This document shows, in pieces, positions 43,118 to 52,144 of a DNA stretch of 64,000 nt. The position numbers and the translations under genes were made by a program. Source of the stretch: an uncultured Selenomonadaceae bacterium (GTDB lineage: Bacteria; Bacillota; Negativicutes; Selenomonadales; Selenomonadaceae); the NCBI GenBank assembly GCA_905234195.1, contig CAJOFR010000004.1, positions 1 through 64,000 on the forward strand. Direction: 5' to 3'. The first letter of the stretch is position 1, and every line of letters begins with the position of its first letter. A model generated the notes under the pieces. It had not been told where the DNA came from and made no database searches. It saw only the letters and a list, made by a program, of their open reading frames with translations.

Positions 43118-46100
43118 TTATTTGCCGGCAAGAATTTTGTAGCCGTTGATTCTTTCTTCGGCGTCGCGTTGAGTTTTTTCAAAGAGAGCTTGCGCGGCGT
43201 CGGGGAAATTTCTTTTCAGCGAGGAGTAACGCACTTCGCCCTGCAAAAATTCCTGGAACTTCGAGAAATCCGGCTCCTTAGAATCGAGCGTGAAAGGATT
43301 TTTGCCGCTGCCAATCAATTGCGGGTTGTAACGCCAATTCGCCCAGTAGCCGCACTGCACGGCAAGTTTTCCTTCCAGCTGACTATTGCCCATGCCTTTG
43401 CGGATCCCGTGATTTATGCACGGCGAATAAGCGATAATCAACGACGGTCCGTTATACGCCTCCGCTTCGGTAATCGCCTTGAGCAACTGATTTTGATCCG
43501 CGCCCATTGAAACCTGCGCGACGTAAACATAACCGTAGCTCATTGCCATTTTGCCGAGATCTTTTTTCTTAGTCTTCTTGCCGGTTGCCGCGAACTGCGC
43601 GATAGCTGCCGCAGGAGTTGCCTTGCTTGCCTGTCCGCCGGTGTTGGAATAAACTTCGGTGTCGAAGACGAAGACATTAATATTTTCTCCGCTGGCAAGC
43701 ACGTGGTCAAGTCCGCCGTAACCAATATCATAAGCCCAGCCGTCACCGCCGATAATCCACTGCGAACGCTTAACGAAAAAGTCACGGTTGTTGTAAATTT
43801 TATTCAGCAAAACATCCTCGCCCTTTTCGGCGGCAAGAATTTCCGTCAACTTGTCGGCGCGTTCACGAGTATTTTCGCTGACGTCAAGATTTTCTTTCCA
43901 GTCGGCAAGGGCGGCGCGCAGTTCGTGACTGCCTTTGCCTTCGTCTATCGCTTTATCCACGTCGGCGGCAAGAGATTTGCGGATTGTCTTGACGCCCAAA
44001 AACATTCCGAGCCCGTATTCGGCGTTGTCCTCGAAAAGGGAATTGCCCCACGCGGGACCGTGCCCTTTGTGATTCTTCGTGTAAGGCATCGCGGGCGCGG
44101 ACGCACTCCAAATTGATGAACAGCCCGTCGCGTTTGCAATCATCATTCTGTCGCCAAAAAGTTGCGTCAAGAGTTTCGCGTAGGGGGTTTCGCCGCAACC
44201 TGCACATGCGCCGCTGAACTCGAAGAGCGGCTTTTCAAACTGACTGCCGATAACCGTATTCTTTTTGGTCGGATTATTTTTCGGGGCAACTTTCTTTTCG
44301 TCGACGCCGTAGTCAAAATATTTTTGGCGCACCTTAGCCTCGTCACCGAAGGGCACCATAGTCAACGCCTGTTTCGGACAAACCTGCGCGCAATTCCCGC
44401 AGCCCAAGCAGTCGTAAGTTGAAACGGCGATTGTTAAATTGTAAGCCCCGCGAGAAATTTTTGACGGGATAGCCTCCATGCCTTCGGGCGCGTTCTTCAA
44501 TTCTTCGGGCGTCGTCAAAATCGGACGAATAGCGGCGTGCGGACAGACGAAGGAACATTGGTTACAGCCTATGCATTTGCTCTTATCCCACTTCGGAACA
44601 TTAATAGCAGTGCCGCGTTTTTCGTACGCCGCGCCGCCGAGCGGGAAAGTTCCGTCGGCAAGCTCAACAAATTTGCTGACGGGAAGAACTTCGCCCTCTT
44701 GACGGTTCATGACTTCCTGAATATCGCTGATAAACTCCGGAACGTTGCCTTTATCTTTCGGGGCGTCCTGCGCGTCCTTCCAATCGGCGGGAATTTCTAC
44801 CTTATGAATGGCGGCGATACCTTTGTCAATCGCGTTGCAATTCATCTCGACGATCTGCGGACCTTTCTTGCCGTAGGATTTTTCTACCGCGTCTTTCAGA
44901 TATTTAACAGCCTCGTCAATCGGAATGATATTTGCCAGCTTGAAGAACGCCGCTTGCATGACCATATTAAATCTGCCGCCGAGACCGAGATCCCCCGCGA
45001 TTTGCACGGCGTTGACGGTGTAAACATTAATATCGTTTTCGGCAATGTAGCGTTTCATATACGCGGGCAGTTTCCAGGCAAGTTTTTCGTCGCTCCAGTT
45101 CGTGTTCAAAAGAAAAGTTCCGTGCGGCTTGAGACCGGCAATAAGATTATAGTGGTGCACGTAACTTTTTTGCGAACAGGAAACAAAATCCGGGCGCGTG
45201 ATAAGATACGGGGAAGTTATTGGGGATTTTCCGAAACGCAAGTGGCTCATGGTGATGCCGCCGGATTTTTTGGAGTCGTAAGCAAAATAAGCCTGCGCAT
45301 AAAGATCCGTGTTATCGCCGATAATTTTTATCGCGGATTTATTTGCACCGACAGTGCCGTCAGAGCCCAGCCCCCAGAATTTGCAAGCCGTCGTGCCTTC
45401 GGGCGTCAAGTCAATGTCGTGATTATCAGTCGCCAAAGATTTATTTGAGACGTCGTCGTTAATTCCGAGCGTGAAACCGTTCAGCGGATTATCCTTCGTC
45501 AGCTCGTGGAAGACCGCCAAAATCTGGTCGGGCGTGGTGTCTTTTCCGCCGAGACCGTAGCGACCGCCGATAATCACCGGAGAAATTTCCGCGTCGTAGA
45601 AAGCCGCGCGAACATCAAGATAGAGCGGCTCACCTGCCGCGCCGGATTCTTTTGTCCTGTCGAGGACAGCTATTGCCTTGACGGTTTTGGGTATCGCGTC
45701 GAGGAAATGTTTCACCGAGAACGGGCGATACAAATGCACATTGACAATACCGACCTTTTCGCCCTGCTTGTTAAGGTAGTCCGCCGCCTCCTGCATTGTC
45801 TGACAAACTGAACCAATCGCGATAATAATTCTCTCCGCGTCCGGCGCGCCGTAGTAGTCAAAAATGTGGTGTTCGCGTCCGGTAATTTTCGCGATGTCCG
45901 CCATAGCCTCTTCGACAATATCGGGCAGTCTGTCATAATTATTATTAATCGTTTCGCGAATTTGGAAATAGACGTCGGGATTTGTGGCGGTGCCGCGAAT
46001 AACAGGGTGGTCGGGGTTCAGCGCGTTGCGGCGGAATTTATTTACCGCGTCGTAGTCCAAAATTTTCGCAAGGTCAGAATAATCTATCGTCTCGATTTTT

Positions 46101-46642
46101 TGGATCTCGTGGGACGTGCGGAAACCGTCGAAGAAATTTATAAAGGGAATGCTGCCTTTTATCGCCGCAAGGTGAGCGACTGCCGACAAGTCCATAACTT
46201 CCTGCACGCTGGCTTCGGCGAGCATGGCGCAACCCGTTTGACGCGCCGCCATGACGTCTTGATGATCTCCAAAAATATTCAGCGTCGACGTGGCAAGAGC
46301 GCGCGCCGATACGTGGAAAACGCCCGGCAAAAGTTCGCCGGAAATTTTGTAGAGGTTCGGAATCATGAGCAAAAAGCCCTGCGACGCCGTGTAAGTTGTC
46401 GTCAGTGCGCCCGCCTGCAAAGAGCCGTGCACCGTACCCGCCGCGCCGCCTTCGGACTGCAACTCTATCAAACGAACTTTTTGCCCAAAAATATTTTTGA
46501 CGCCCTTCGCCGCCATTTCGTCGACATCTTCAGCCATAGGCGAAGACGGCGTTATGGGATAAATCGCGGCCACGTCCGTGAATGCGTACGAAATATATGC
46601 CGCCGCCTGATTACCGTCCATCGTCTTCATTTTTTTAGCCAT
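43118..46642 (-). CDS. nifJ: Pyruvate:ferredoxin (flavodoxin) oxidoreductase
   Basis: A 1174-residue single-chain PFOR that converts pyruvate and CoA to acetyl-CoA, CO2 and reduced ferredoxin. Order: domain I (YPITPSSPMAEDVDEMA), domain III (FGKSPITSPYLI), a two-cluster ferredoxin domain (CIGCNQCSFVCP and CLGCGNCAQVCP), the proximal-cluster cysteines CAGCGETP with the later SPCINHG, and the thiamine-diphosphate site (GGDGWAYDIG to FDTEVYSNTGGQASK). Central to anaerobic energy metabolism; its reduced ferredoxin can feed flavin-linked electron flow. A promoter lies at 46684-46712. It stands alone as a transcription unit. Confidence 0.97.
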   Translation of the reverse strand: MAKKMKTMDGNQAAAYISYAFTDVAAIYPITPSSPMAEDVDEMAAKGVKNIFGQKVRLIELQSEGGAAGTVHGSLQAGALTTTYTASQGFLLMIPNLYKISGELLPGVFHVSARALATSTLNIFGDHQDVMAARQTGCAMLAEASVQEVMDLSAVAHLAAIKGSIPFINFFDGFRTSHEIQKIETIDYSDLAKILDYDAVNKFRRNALNPDHPVIRGTATNPDVYFQIRETINNNYDRLPDIVEEAMADIAKITGREHHIFDYYGAPDAERIIIAIGSVCQTMQEAADYLNKQGEKVGIVNVHLYRPFSVKHFLDAIPKTVKAIAVLDRTKESGAAGEPLYLDVRAAFYDAEISPVIIGGRYGLGGKDTTPDQILAVFHELTKDNPLNGFTLGINDDVSNKSLATDNHDIDLTPEGTTACKFWGLGSDGTVGANKSAIKIIGDNTDLYAQAYFAYDSKKSGGITMSHLRFGKSPITSPYLITRPDFVSCSQKSYVHHYNLIAGLKPHGTFLLNTNWSDEKLAWKLPAYMKRYIAENDINVYTVNAVQIAGDLGLGGRFNMVMQAAFFKLANIIPIDEAVKYLKDAVEKSYGKKGPQIVEMNCNAIDKGIAAIHKVEIPADWKDAQDAPKDKGNVPEFISDIQEVMNRQEGEVLPVSKFVELADGTFPLGGAAYEKRGTAINVPKWDKSKCIGCNQCSFVCPHAAIRPILTTPEELKNAPEGMEAIPSKISRGAYNLTIAVSTYDCLGCGNCAQVCPKQALTMVPFGDEAKVRQKYFDYGVDEKKVAPKNNPTKKNTVIGSQFEKPLFEFSGACAGCGETPYAKLLTQLFGDRMMIANATGCSSIWSASAPAMPYTKNHKGHGPAWGNSLFEDNAEYGLGMFLGVKTIRKSLAADVDKAIDEGKGSHELRAALADWKENLDVSENTRERADKLTEILAAEKGEDVLLNKIYNNRDFFVKRSQWIIGGDGWAYDIGYGGLDHVLASGENINVFVFDTEVYSNTGGQASKATPAAAIAQFAATGKKTKKKDLGKMAMSYGYVYVAQVSMGADQNQLLKAITEAEAYNGPSLIIAYSPCINHGIRKGMGNSQLEGKLAVQCGYWANWRYNPQLIGSGKNPFTLDSKEPDFSKFQEFLQGEVRYSSLKRNFPDAAQALFEKTQRDAEERINGYKILAGK

Positions 46643-46674
46643 AAGCTCTCAAAAATCTCCTCTCGAAAAAAAAT

Positions 46675-46712
46675 ACCGCGACAATTATAACACGCGGTTT
46701 TTAAAAAGTAAA
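46675..46712 (-). promoter_or_regulatory. PFOR promoter with overlapping inverted repeat
   Basis: On the minus strand TTTACT (46712-46707) and TATAAT (46689-46684) are 17 bases apart. The inverted repeat ACCGCG ... CGCGGT (46675-46680, 46693-46698) straddles the -10 box and may be an operator. Confidence 0.5.
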
Positions 46713-46767
46713 ACTAATTCATATGTCAATTTAATTTTATTCTTCGCCATTTGCCACTAATCACAAG

Positions 46768-47541
46768 TCAGCGTTCAAAGTCGCACCATTTTAAAGCGGC
46801 GCGGCAAATTTCACGAACAGCATAATAATTTATAACCTTAGAGGACATCGGTCTGACGAACTGCGCGGGCGACCAAAGATTCAAAATCAAAGCGTCCTCC
46901 CACTTAAAAGAACGTCTTTCCGCAACGTCAATTTCGTCGTCGTAAAAAACCCACTGACGTTTGCTGCGGGGAGTGCTGTTTTCGGGACGCTTGCCGGACA
47001 AATTTTTGAAGTTGTTGCAGGTGAAAATAATATCGGGCGCGATAATTTCCAGCTCCTTGCGAATTTCCGCCGCGTCGGTGTGCGAAAAATTGTTCAACTC
47101 TTTAAAATTCGGTTTAACTTGCCCGTCGCTCTTCCTGATATTTATAATGGCAATCGAACGAATCAGCTCATGTTGCTTGCTCATAATCCTGCCCTTGTCG
47201 TAGTCAATCGGGGGAACAAAAGCATCATGCACGGCCTGAATCCAAACCACCATATTTTTCATCAGCTTCGTGAAGCAACCTTTTTCCTTCCACTCGGCGG
47301 CGAGGTCGTGCCCTTCGGGATAAACTGCGCGGTCATTGTAGCCGCCCGCCTCGTTCAAGATAAAGCAGATTTTGAGTTTTTGTTTGTCCCAATTTTCGGG
47401 GTCGATTATGCCGTCGCGGACAAAGCCACCGTAAGGCGGTTCGTGCTCCACCAGATAGGGTTTGCCGCTAGAAAGTTTTTTCTCGTGTTTTTGAGCCCAC
47501 TTGTCAAAAAGTTTTTCAAGTGCAGCCGGTTGATTGCCCAT
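46768..47541 (-). CDS. Unknown protein, possibly uracil-DNA-glycosylase-like fold
   Basis: A 257-residue cytoplasmic protein I cannot assign with certainty. The arrangement ICFILNEAGGYNDR, a helix with a VPPIDYDKGRIM loop, SIAIINIRKS and IIAPDIIFTCNNFK resembles the strand-loop pattern of the uracil-DNA glycosylase superfamily (GxNP-type first loop, then a PDII strand), without the exact catalytic motifs. It may be a nucleic-acid or small-molecule hydrolase. GGAGGG precedes the ATG. A monocistronic gene between PFOR and the macrodomain gene. Confidence 0.4.
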   Translation of the reverse strand: MGNQPAALEKLFDKWAQKHEKKLSSGKPYLVEHEPPYGGFVRDGIIDPENWDKQKLKICFILNEAGGYNDRAVYPEGHDLAAEWKEKGCFTKLMKNMVVWIQAVHDAFVPPIDYDKGRIMSKQHELIRSIAIINIRKSDGQVKPNFKELNNFSHTDAAEIRKELEIIAPDIIFTCNNFKNLSGKRPENSTPRSKRQWVFYDDEIDVAERRSFKWEDALILNLWSPAQFVRPMSSKVINYYAVREICRAALKWCDFER

Positions 47542-47702
47542 AAAAAACCACTCCCTCCGATTTTGAATAAATCAGAATCTTTTTCGCAAAAATTATTGCA
47601 TAAAAGTTTTTTCGCGTCAAGCACAGAAATTAATTTGCCGAAAAAAAAGTTTTTCCAATAAAAAATTCCTCCGCTAAAATTTTCGCGAAGGGAAATTTTT
47701 TT
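47542..47702. other. Intergenic gap with minus-strand terminator
   Basis: A 161-base AT-rich gap. It contains the terminator of the macrodomain gene (47658-47694) and presumably the promoter of the unknown gene at 46768. Nothing else is evident. Confidence 0.5.
47658..47694 (-). terminator. Intrinsic terminator after macrodomain gene
   Basis: TTCCTCCGC (47666-47674) pairs with GCGAAGGGAA (47685-47694), allowing one G-T pair and one bulge; minus-strand T-run follows. Confidence 0.65.
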
Positions 47703-48239
47703 TTAATCGAAGAAAGATTTTTCGCCGCTGAAATTTTCCGCAAGCACCCGTTGATAAATTTTGTAGTCGCCTTCGTTAAAATTGACGACCGTTATTTCAA
47801 TTTCAAAGTCGGAATTATTTTTCAGCCAATCGATTATCGCCGTCAAAGCAATTTTCGCCGCCGCCGCCTTCGGGTAGCCGTAAACGCCGGTTGAAATTCC
47901 GGGAAAGGCGATGCTGTGCAAATTATTTTTCGCGGCAAGGTCGAGAGAATTTTTGTAGCAACTGTAAAGTTTTTCAGCGTCGTCGCCCCTGCCGCCGTAA
48001 ACAGGTCCGACGGTGTGAATCACGAACTTCGCGGGGAGATTGTAGCCCTTCGTGATTTTCGCCTCGCCCGTGTTGCAGCCGTTCAGCGTGCGGCATTCTT
48101 CGAGCAACTTCTTGCCCGCCGCCCTGTGAATCGCTCCGTCAACACCGCCGCCGCCCAGCAAACTTTTATTCGCCGCATTAACAATCGCGTCCGCAGAAAT
48201 TTTCGTGATATCGCCGACAAAAAATTTAATCCCACTCAT
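47703..48239 (-). CDS. Macrodomain protein, ADP-ribose deacylase/hydrolase type
   Basis: A 178-residue single macrodomain. Ligand motifs [34 protein letters not shown] and [17 protein letters not shown] match the YmdB/MacroD group, which removes O-acetyl from ADP-ribose or ADP-ribose from acidic residues. It follows the ABC-F gene, whose stop lies just before its ATG within the ribosome-binding region (GGAGGGCTGATT). A Nudix ADP-ribose pyrophosphatase at 20688 may act downstream. Confidence 0.92.
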   Translation of the reverse strand: MSGIKFFVGDITKISADAIVNAANKSLLGGGGVDGAIHRAAGKKLLEECRTLNGCNTGEAKITKGYNLPAKFVIHTVGPVYGGRGDDAEKLYSCYKNSLDLAAKNNLHSIAFPGISTGVYGYPKAAAAKIALTAIIDWLKNNSDFEIEITVVNFNEGDYKIYQRVLAENFSGEKSFFD

Positions 48240-48241
48240 AA

Positions 48242-49897
48242 TCAGCCCTCCAAAAAAATCAAATACAAGTCGTCGATTTCTTTCAGCTTGAGTTCGTGCG
48301 CCTCCGCCAGCTCCGATAATTTTTGCGGGGAGACTTCGGAATTTATTTCGTGTTCAATCATTTTCAATTCCATTTCCGCCATTTTTATTCGCGCCTCTAA
48401 TTTTTCGAGTTGTTCTTCGGATTTTTCCGGCGGCTTCGATTTATTTTGTCGCGGCTCCTGCAGACGTTTCGGCTTTGAAATTTTTTCGGGCTTGGAAATA
48501 TTTTGAACTTCGCGTTCTGCAAACTCCACTACCCTTGAAGTCACGGCGTCAAGTAAATATCTGTCGTGGGTGACGATTAAAACTGTGCCGTCAAAAATTG
48601 TCAGCGCGGACTCAATCGCCTCGCGCGCCGGCAAATCCAAATGGTTCGTCGGCTCGTCGAGAATCAAAAAATTCGCGCCGGTCAAAATTAATTTCGCCAA
48701 AGCCACACGAGTTTTTTCGCCGCCGGACATATCGGCGATAGGTTTTTCGACAACCTGCGCGCTCAAATCCAGGCGGGCAAGTTCGGCGCGGGCGCGTTCA
48801 GTCGGCAAATTAAATTCGTTGATGAGTTCGTCAAGCGCGGTAAAATTTTCGTTAAGTTCCTCGTGCCCCTGCGAAAGGTAGCCGATTTTCACGCGGTTAC
48901 CGATTTTTATTCCGCCGCTGTCAGATTTCAAATCGCCGACGATAATTTTCAGCAGGGTTGACTTGCCGACGCCGTTGCGCCCGATTAAGCCGACCTTCTC
49001 GCCCTTGAGAATCTCCAGGTTAAAATTTTTAATGATATCCCTAAAATTTATCCTGTCGAGAATCAAAACGCGGTTAGCCGATTCTGCGGCGTCGTGCAGT
49101 TTTACTTTAACGAGTTCGTTTGACGGCGGCTTTTCCAGACGCTCCATTTTGTCGAGTTTAATTTGACGACTGCGCGCGCGTTTTGCCGTCGACGCCCGAA
49201 CTTTATTCCGCCGCACAAAATCTTCAAGCTTGGCAATTTCTTCCTGCTGTTTTTCGTAAGCCTTCAACTCATAATCGCGCCGCTCGGCTTTCAGCTGAAC
49301 AAATTTTTCATAGTTGCCGGGATAAAGTGTCGCGTGCCCGTTCTCCATGTCCAAAATTTTATCGACGCAAGTTTGCAGAAAATGTCTGTCGTGAGTGACG
49401 GCAATGACCGTGCCGCGATAATTTTTCAAAAAATCTTCGAGAAAATCAATCGCGTAAATGTCGAGGTGATTCGTCGGCTCGTCCAACATCAAAACGCGGG
49501 GTTCGTCAAGCAGAGCTTTCGCAAGGGAAATTTTTGCAGTTTCGCCGCCGCTGAAGTTGTTGGGATTTTTTTTCAGCTCCTCTTCGACGAAACCAAGACC
49601 GAACAAAACTTTTCGCGCCTGAAATTCTTCGACGCCGATACCAACCATTTCTTCAAGTAACGTCGGCTTAGAAAATTTCGGGATCTGTTCCGCGTAACCA
49701 ATATCTTCCGCGTGGAGTCCGCTGATATTTCCCGCGTCGAACTCCTCCACGCCGATTAAAATTTTTAGCAGCGTCGACTTGCCCGCGCCGTTTTTCCCGA
49801 CTATGCCGAGTTTTTCGCCCTCCGCAATTTTAAAACTCACGTCCGAAAAAATCGTCCGCTCACCGTAAGACTTCGTAAGTTTCTCAATCTGTATCAT
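48242..49897 (-). CDS. ABC-F family ATPase
   Basis: A 551-residue soluble protein with two ATPase domains. First: Walker [10 protein letters not shown], signature NFSGGETAK, Walker [12 protein letters not shown]. Second: Walker [10 protein letters not shown], signature DMSGGEKTR, Walker [12 protein letters not shown]. The linker between them ([20 protein letters not shown]) is positively charged, as in ribosome-acting translation factors or antibiotic-protection proteins. The C-terminus is a charged coiled coil (about residues 475-540). No transmembrane partner is present. Subclass cannot be fixed. Confidence 0.93.
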   Translation of the reverse strand: MIQIEKLTKSYGERTIFSDVSFKIAEGEKLGIVGKNGAGKSTLLKILIGVEEFDAGNISGLHAEDIGYAEQIPKFSKPTLLEEMVGIGVEEFQARKVLFGLGFVEEELKKNPNNFSGGETAKISLAKALLDEPRVLMLDEPTNHLDIYAIDFLEDFLKNYRGTVIAVTHDRHFLQTCVDKILDMENGHATLYPGNYEKFVQLKAERRDYELKAYEKQQEEIAKLEDFVRRNKVRASTAKRARSRQIKLDKMERLEKPPSNELVKVKLHDAAESANRVLILDRINFRDIIKNFNLEILKGEKVGLIGRNGVGKSTLLKIIVGDLKSDSGGIKIGNRVKIGYLSQGHEELNENFTALDELINEFNLPTERARAELARLDLSAQVVEKPIADMSGGEKTRVALAKLILTGANFLILDEPTNHLDLPAREAIESALTIFDGTVLIVTHDRYLLDAVTSRVVEFAEREVQNISKPEKISKPKRLQEPRQNKSKPPEKSEEQLEKLEARIKMAEMELKMIEHEINSEVSPQKLSELAEAHELKLKEIDDLYLIFLEG

Positions 49898-49899
49898 GA

Positions 49900-50151
49900 C
49901 TACTTAATAAAATTCAAATAAATTAACAACATAATGACGCCGGGTACCCCGAAGACGCCCGCCACGAGGCAATTTATAAACGTGACTTTGATTGTGAACA
50001 GCCCGATAAAATTAAAAATGTAAAGCATAATCGCGCCGACGATGCTGTTTTTCAGCAACCAGAAAGGCAATTCTAACAACTGTATCAGCACCAAAATTAC
50101 TATTATCCCGATAATCGGTCCGATAAAAACTTCAAGTCCCATTTCTTTCAT
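49900..50151 (-). CDS. bofA: BofA-like pro-sigma-K inhibitor family membrane protein
   Basis: An 83-residue membrane protein with two or three hydrophobic segments (FIGPIIGIIVILVLIQLL, GAIMLYIFNFIGLF, FINCLVAGVFGVPGVIMLLI). It matches the BofA family, where VAGxxGVPGV is the conserved end. In spore formers BofA restrains the SpoIVFB protease; a site-2 protease is encoded at 20025 but no link is shown. The start at 50151 has AAGGAG six bases upstream; the open frame further upstream runs through the hairpin repeat and is not coding. recR upstream is the usual partner. Confidence 0.8.
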   Translation of the reverse strand: MKEMGLEVFIGPIIGIIVILVLIQLLELPFWLLKNSIVGAIMLYIFNFIGLFTIKVTFINCLVAGVFGVPGVIMLLIYLNFIK

Positions 50152-50193
50152 TTCAATCTCCTTGTAAAAATTTTTCCTTTTTTTATTTGACAT

Positions 50194-50294
50194 CTTCTTT
50201 TCTTTTGGCGCAAAAGAAAAGAAGCAAAAGAAAACTGCCGCTGGACGTCGCAATCCTGCGACGAGGTCGCGGCGGGCCGTCATCCATGACGACC
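50194..50294 (+). repeat. Three-hairpin intergenic repeat, copy D
   Basis: Hairpin 1: CTTCTTTTCTTTTG/CAAAAGAAAAGAAG (50194-50207/50211-50224). Linker CAAAAGAAAACT. Hairpin 2: GCCGC/GCGGC (50237-50241/50269-50273) enclosing CGTCGCA/TGCGACG. Hairpin 3: GGCCGTCA/TGACGACC around TCCA (50275-50294) with one mismatch. Lies between recR and bofA, antisense to both. Confidence 0.9.
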
Positions 50295-50315
50295 CCCAAC
50301 CTTTAAAAAATTTTT

Positions 50316-50915
50316 CTAAATCGGAATACGATTTTCGATAGCCTTCGCCAAAGTAAGACTATCCGTGCCGGAAAAATCCGCGCCAACAGATAAACCGCGC
50401 GCAAGTTTCGTGACTTTCACACCGGCGGGCTTCAATAGCCGCGCAATAAACAGAGACGTCGCGTCGCCCTCCACAGTCGGTTCAAACGCGATAATAATTT
50501 CTTCAATCTCGTTTTCGCTGACACGCTGAATCAATTCCCGCAGACGAATATCCTCTTGCGTCGTCCCGGCAAGCGGCGAAATTAATCCGCCGGTCACGTG
50601 ATATTTTCCCGTGTAAAATCCCGCGCGCTCAATCGCGTCCAAATCCTTCGAGTCCTTGACGACGCAAATAATTTTATCGTCGCGCTTAATCGACGCGCAA
50701 ATTTCGCAGACGTCGCGGGATTTATCGATCGTATTGAAACAAATCGCGCAGGAGTGAGTATCAGATTTCACACTGCGAATCGCCGCCGCAAGATTTTCGA
50801 CGTCCTCCGCCTTCATGTCGACAATGTGATACGCCAGCCGCGCCGCAGTCTTCGCGCCGACGCCCGGCAACTTCATCAGAGAATCAACAAGAGCCGTCAT
50901 TGCTTTTGAACTCAT
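50316..50915 (-). CDS. recR: Recombination mediator RecR
   Basis: A 199-residue RecFOR-pathway protein. Helix-hairpin-helix (LMKLPGVGAKTAARLAYHI), zinc finger (CAICFNTIDKSRDVCEIC) and Toprim domain (ICVVKDSKDLDAIERAG, then FEPTVEGDATSLFIA) are all intact. It helps load RecA at gaps. The usual upstream dnaX-ybaB pair is not present; a VOC gene is adjacent instead. Confidence 0.96.
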   Translation of the reverse strand: MSSKAMTALVDSLMKLPGVGAKTAARLAYHIVDMKAEDVENLAAAIRSVKSDTHSCAICFNTIDKSRDVCEICASIKRDDKIICVVKDSKDLDAIERAGFYTGKYHVTGGLISPLAGTTQEDIRLRELIQRVSENEIEEIIIAFEPTVEGDATSLFIARLLKPAGVKVTKLARGLSVGADFSGTDSLTLAKAIENRIPI

Positions 50916-51290
50916 TTATTTTTCACCAGACTTGCGCGGCAAAATTTCCAGCCAATATCCATCGGGATCCGCGATAAAATAAATTCCCGCCGCCGTATTT
51001 TCGTGGCAAATACAATTCATCTTCTCGTGAAGTTCGTGCGCCGCGTCAAAATCTTCCGCGCGAAAAGCAAGATGAAATTCGTTGTCGCCGAGATCATACG
51101 GCTCCTTGCGATTTTTCAGCCACGTCAATTCAAGTTCGTGGCGGCTTTTAAATTTATCGCCGAGAAAAACAAGCGTGAAGTCTTCCTTTTCAATCCGGCG
51201 AACTTCCTCCAGTCCGAGCGCGTCTTTGTAAAATTTCAGACTGCGATTTAAATCCAGCACGTTAAAATTATTGTGAGCAAACCTAAACAA
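50916..51290 (-). CDS. VOC (glyoxalase I-like) family protein
   Basis: A 124-residue protein with two beta-alpha-beta-beta-beta modules. The metal-ligand pattern of glyoxalase I-type proteins is visible: RFAHNNFNVLDLNRSLKFY (His), ELELTWLKNR (Glu), NEFHLAFRAEDF (His) and GYWLEILPR (Glu). This fits a lactoylglutathione-lyase-like enzyme; the substrate thiol is unknown. It does not look like methylmalonyl-CoA epimerase. Its stop lies directly next to the recR start. Confidence 0.85.
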   Translation of the reverse strand: MFRFAHNNFNVLDLNRSLKFYKDALGLEEVRRIEKEDFTLVFLGDKFKSRHELELTWLKNRKEPYDLGDNEFHLAFRAEDFDAAHELHEKMNCICHENTAAGIYFIADPDGYWLEILPRKSGEK

Positions 51291-51308
51291 ATTAAAGCCT
51301 CCGATTTT

Positions 51309-52118
51309 TCAGCCGTCAATCACGCCGATTTTTACGAGGTACTTATAAATTCCGCTGTCCTCGTTTGAATCGGTGACGGTGCTTGCGATTTTTTGAATCT
51401 TTTCCGGCGCGTTCTTCATGGCCACGCTCTGCGGAATGTATTCGAGCATTTCAACGTCGTTGTAATTATCGCCGAAAGCCACCGCCTCTTCAATCGAAAA
51501 TCCGTAATGCTTGAGCAAGATCTCAATTCCCGTCGCCTTTGAAACGCTTTTGTCCATAATCTCCAACAAATGTGGGGCGGAGCGCACGACGTTGAGTTTG
51601 TCGAAAATTTTTCCGAGTTCGCGTTCCATCTCCTCACAATCGGGCGGCTCGCACATTACCAAAATTTTATTCGGCAGGATATTTTTTTTAATAAGCTCCT
51701 CAAAATTCGCAATATCCGCCGTCGCTTGAGTAATGTCAATCTCCCGCTGAACGCGCTTGTCAATTTTGCGGACGTACCACTTGCGTCCGGTGTAGTAGTT
51801 GACGCTGATATTTTGCCAGCCCTTATCGATTGCCGCCAAAATATTTTTCGTGTCTTCGAGCGGCATTTTTTTATCGTAGAGAATTTTTTCGTCTTCAGTC
51901 AAAACGAGTGCGCCGCTGTAACTTATGACGGGGATACGCCGCAAGCCTATTCCGTCTGTTATCGGGTAAATTGCTTCGGGCATGCGCGCGGAGACTAGCG
52001 CGAGCTGCAAGCCCTTGCCTAGAATTTGTTTAGCCGCCCGCGCCGTTAGTTCGGTAACGCGCTTGTCGTTTGTTAGAAAAGTTCCGTCGATATCCGACAA
52101 AATAATTTTGATAGCCAT
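51309..52118 (-). CDS. Cof-type HAD-IIB phosphatase
   Basis: A 269-residue HAD-superfamily hydrolase. Motif I LSDIDGTFLTND, motif II ALVSARMP, motif III Lys in SVSKATGIEILLKHY and motif IV AFGDNYNDVEML are seen, with the large C2 cap between them. Likely removes phosphate from small sugar or nucleotide phosphates. The ATG 52118 follows GGAGG; a longer frame exists but lacks support. It lies between the VOC and phosphoesterase genes on the same strand. Confidence 0.9.
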   Translation of the reverse strand: MAIKIILSDIDGTFLTNDKRVTELTARAAKQILGKGLQLALVSARMPEAIYPITDGIGLRRIPVISYSGALVLTEDEKILYDKKMPLEDTKNILAAIDKGWQNISVNYYTGRKWYVRKIDKRVQREIDITQATADIANFEELIKKNILPNKILVMCEPPDCEEMERELGKIFDKLNVVRSAPHLLEIMDKSVSKATGIEILLKHYGFSIEEAVAFGDNYNDVEMLEYIPQSVAMKNAPEKIQKIASTVTDSNEDSGIYKYLVKIGVIDG

Positions 52119-52144
52119 AAATTTTCCTCCCCAATCCCTAATCT

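Noticed and set aside
44537-46690. Antisense frames of about 300 and 274 codons opposite PFOR
   Set aside because: Arginine- and phenylalanine-rich shadow frames with no domain content.
50152-50283. N-terminal extension of the bofA-like frame
   Set aside because: It passes through the three-hairpin repeat and lacks a ribosome binding site; ATG 50151 has AAGGAG at the right distance.
12405-50294. Treating the hairpin repeats as a CRISPR array
   Set aside because: Copies are kilobases apart, differ in orientation and have no regular spacers.
50916-51290. VOC protein as methylmalonyl-CoA epimerase, completing the mutAB pathway
   Set aside because: Sequence is closer to glyoxalase I-like proteins and it is not near mutAB; no epimerase-specific features were seen.
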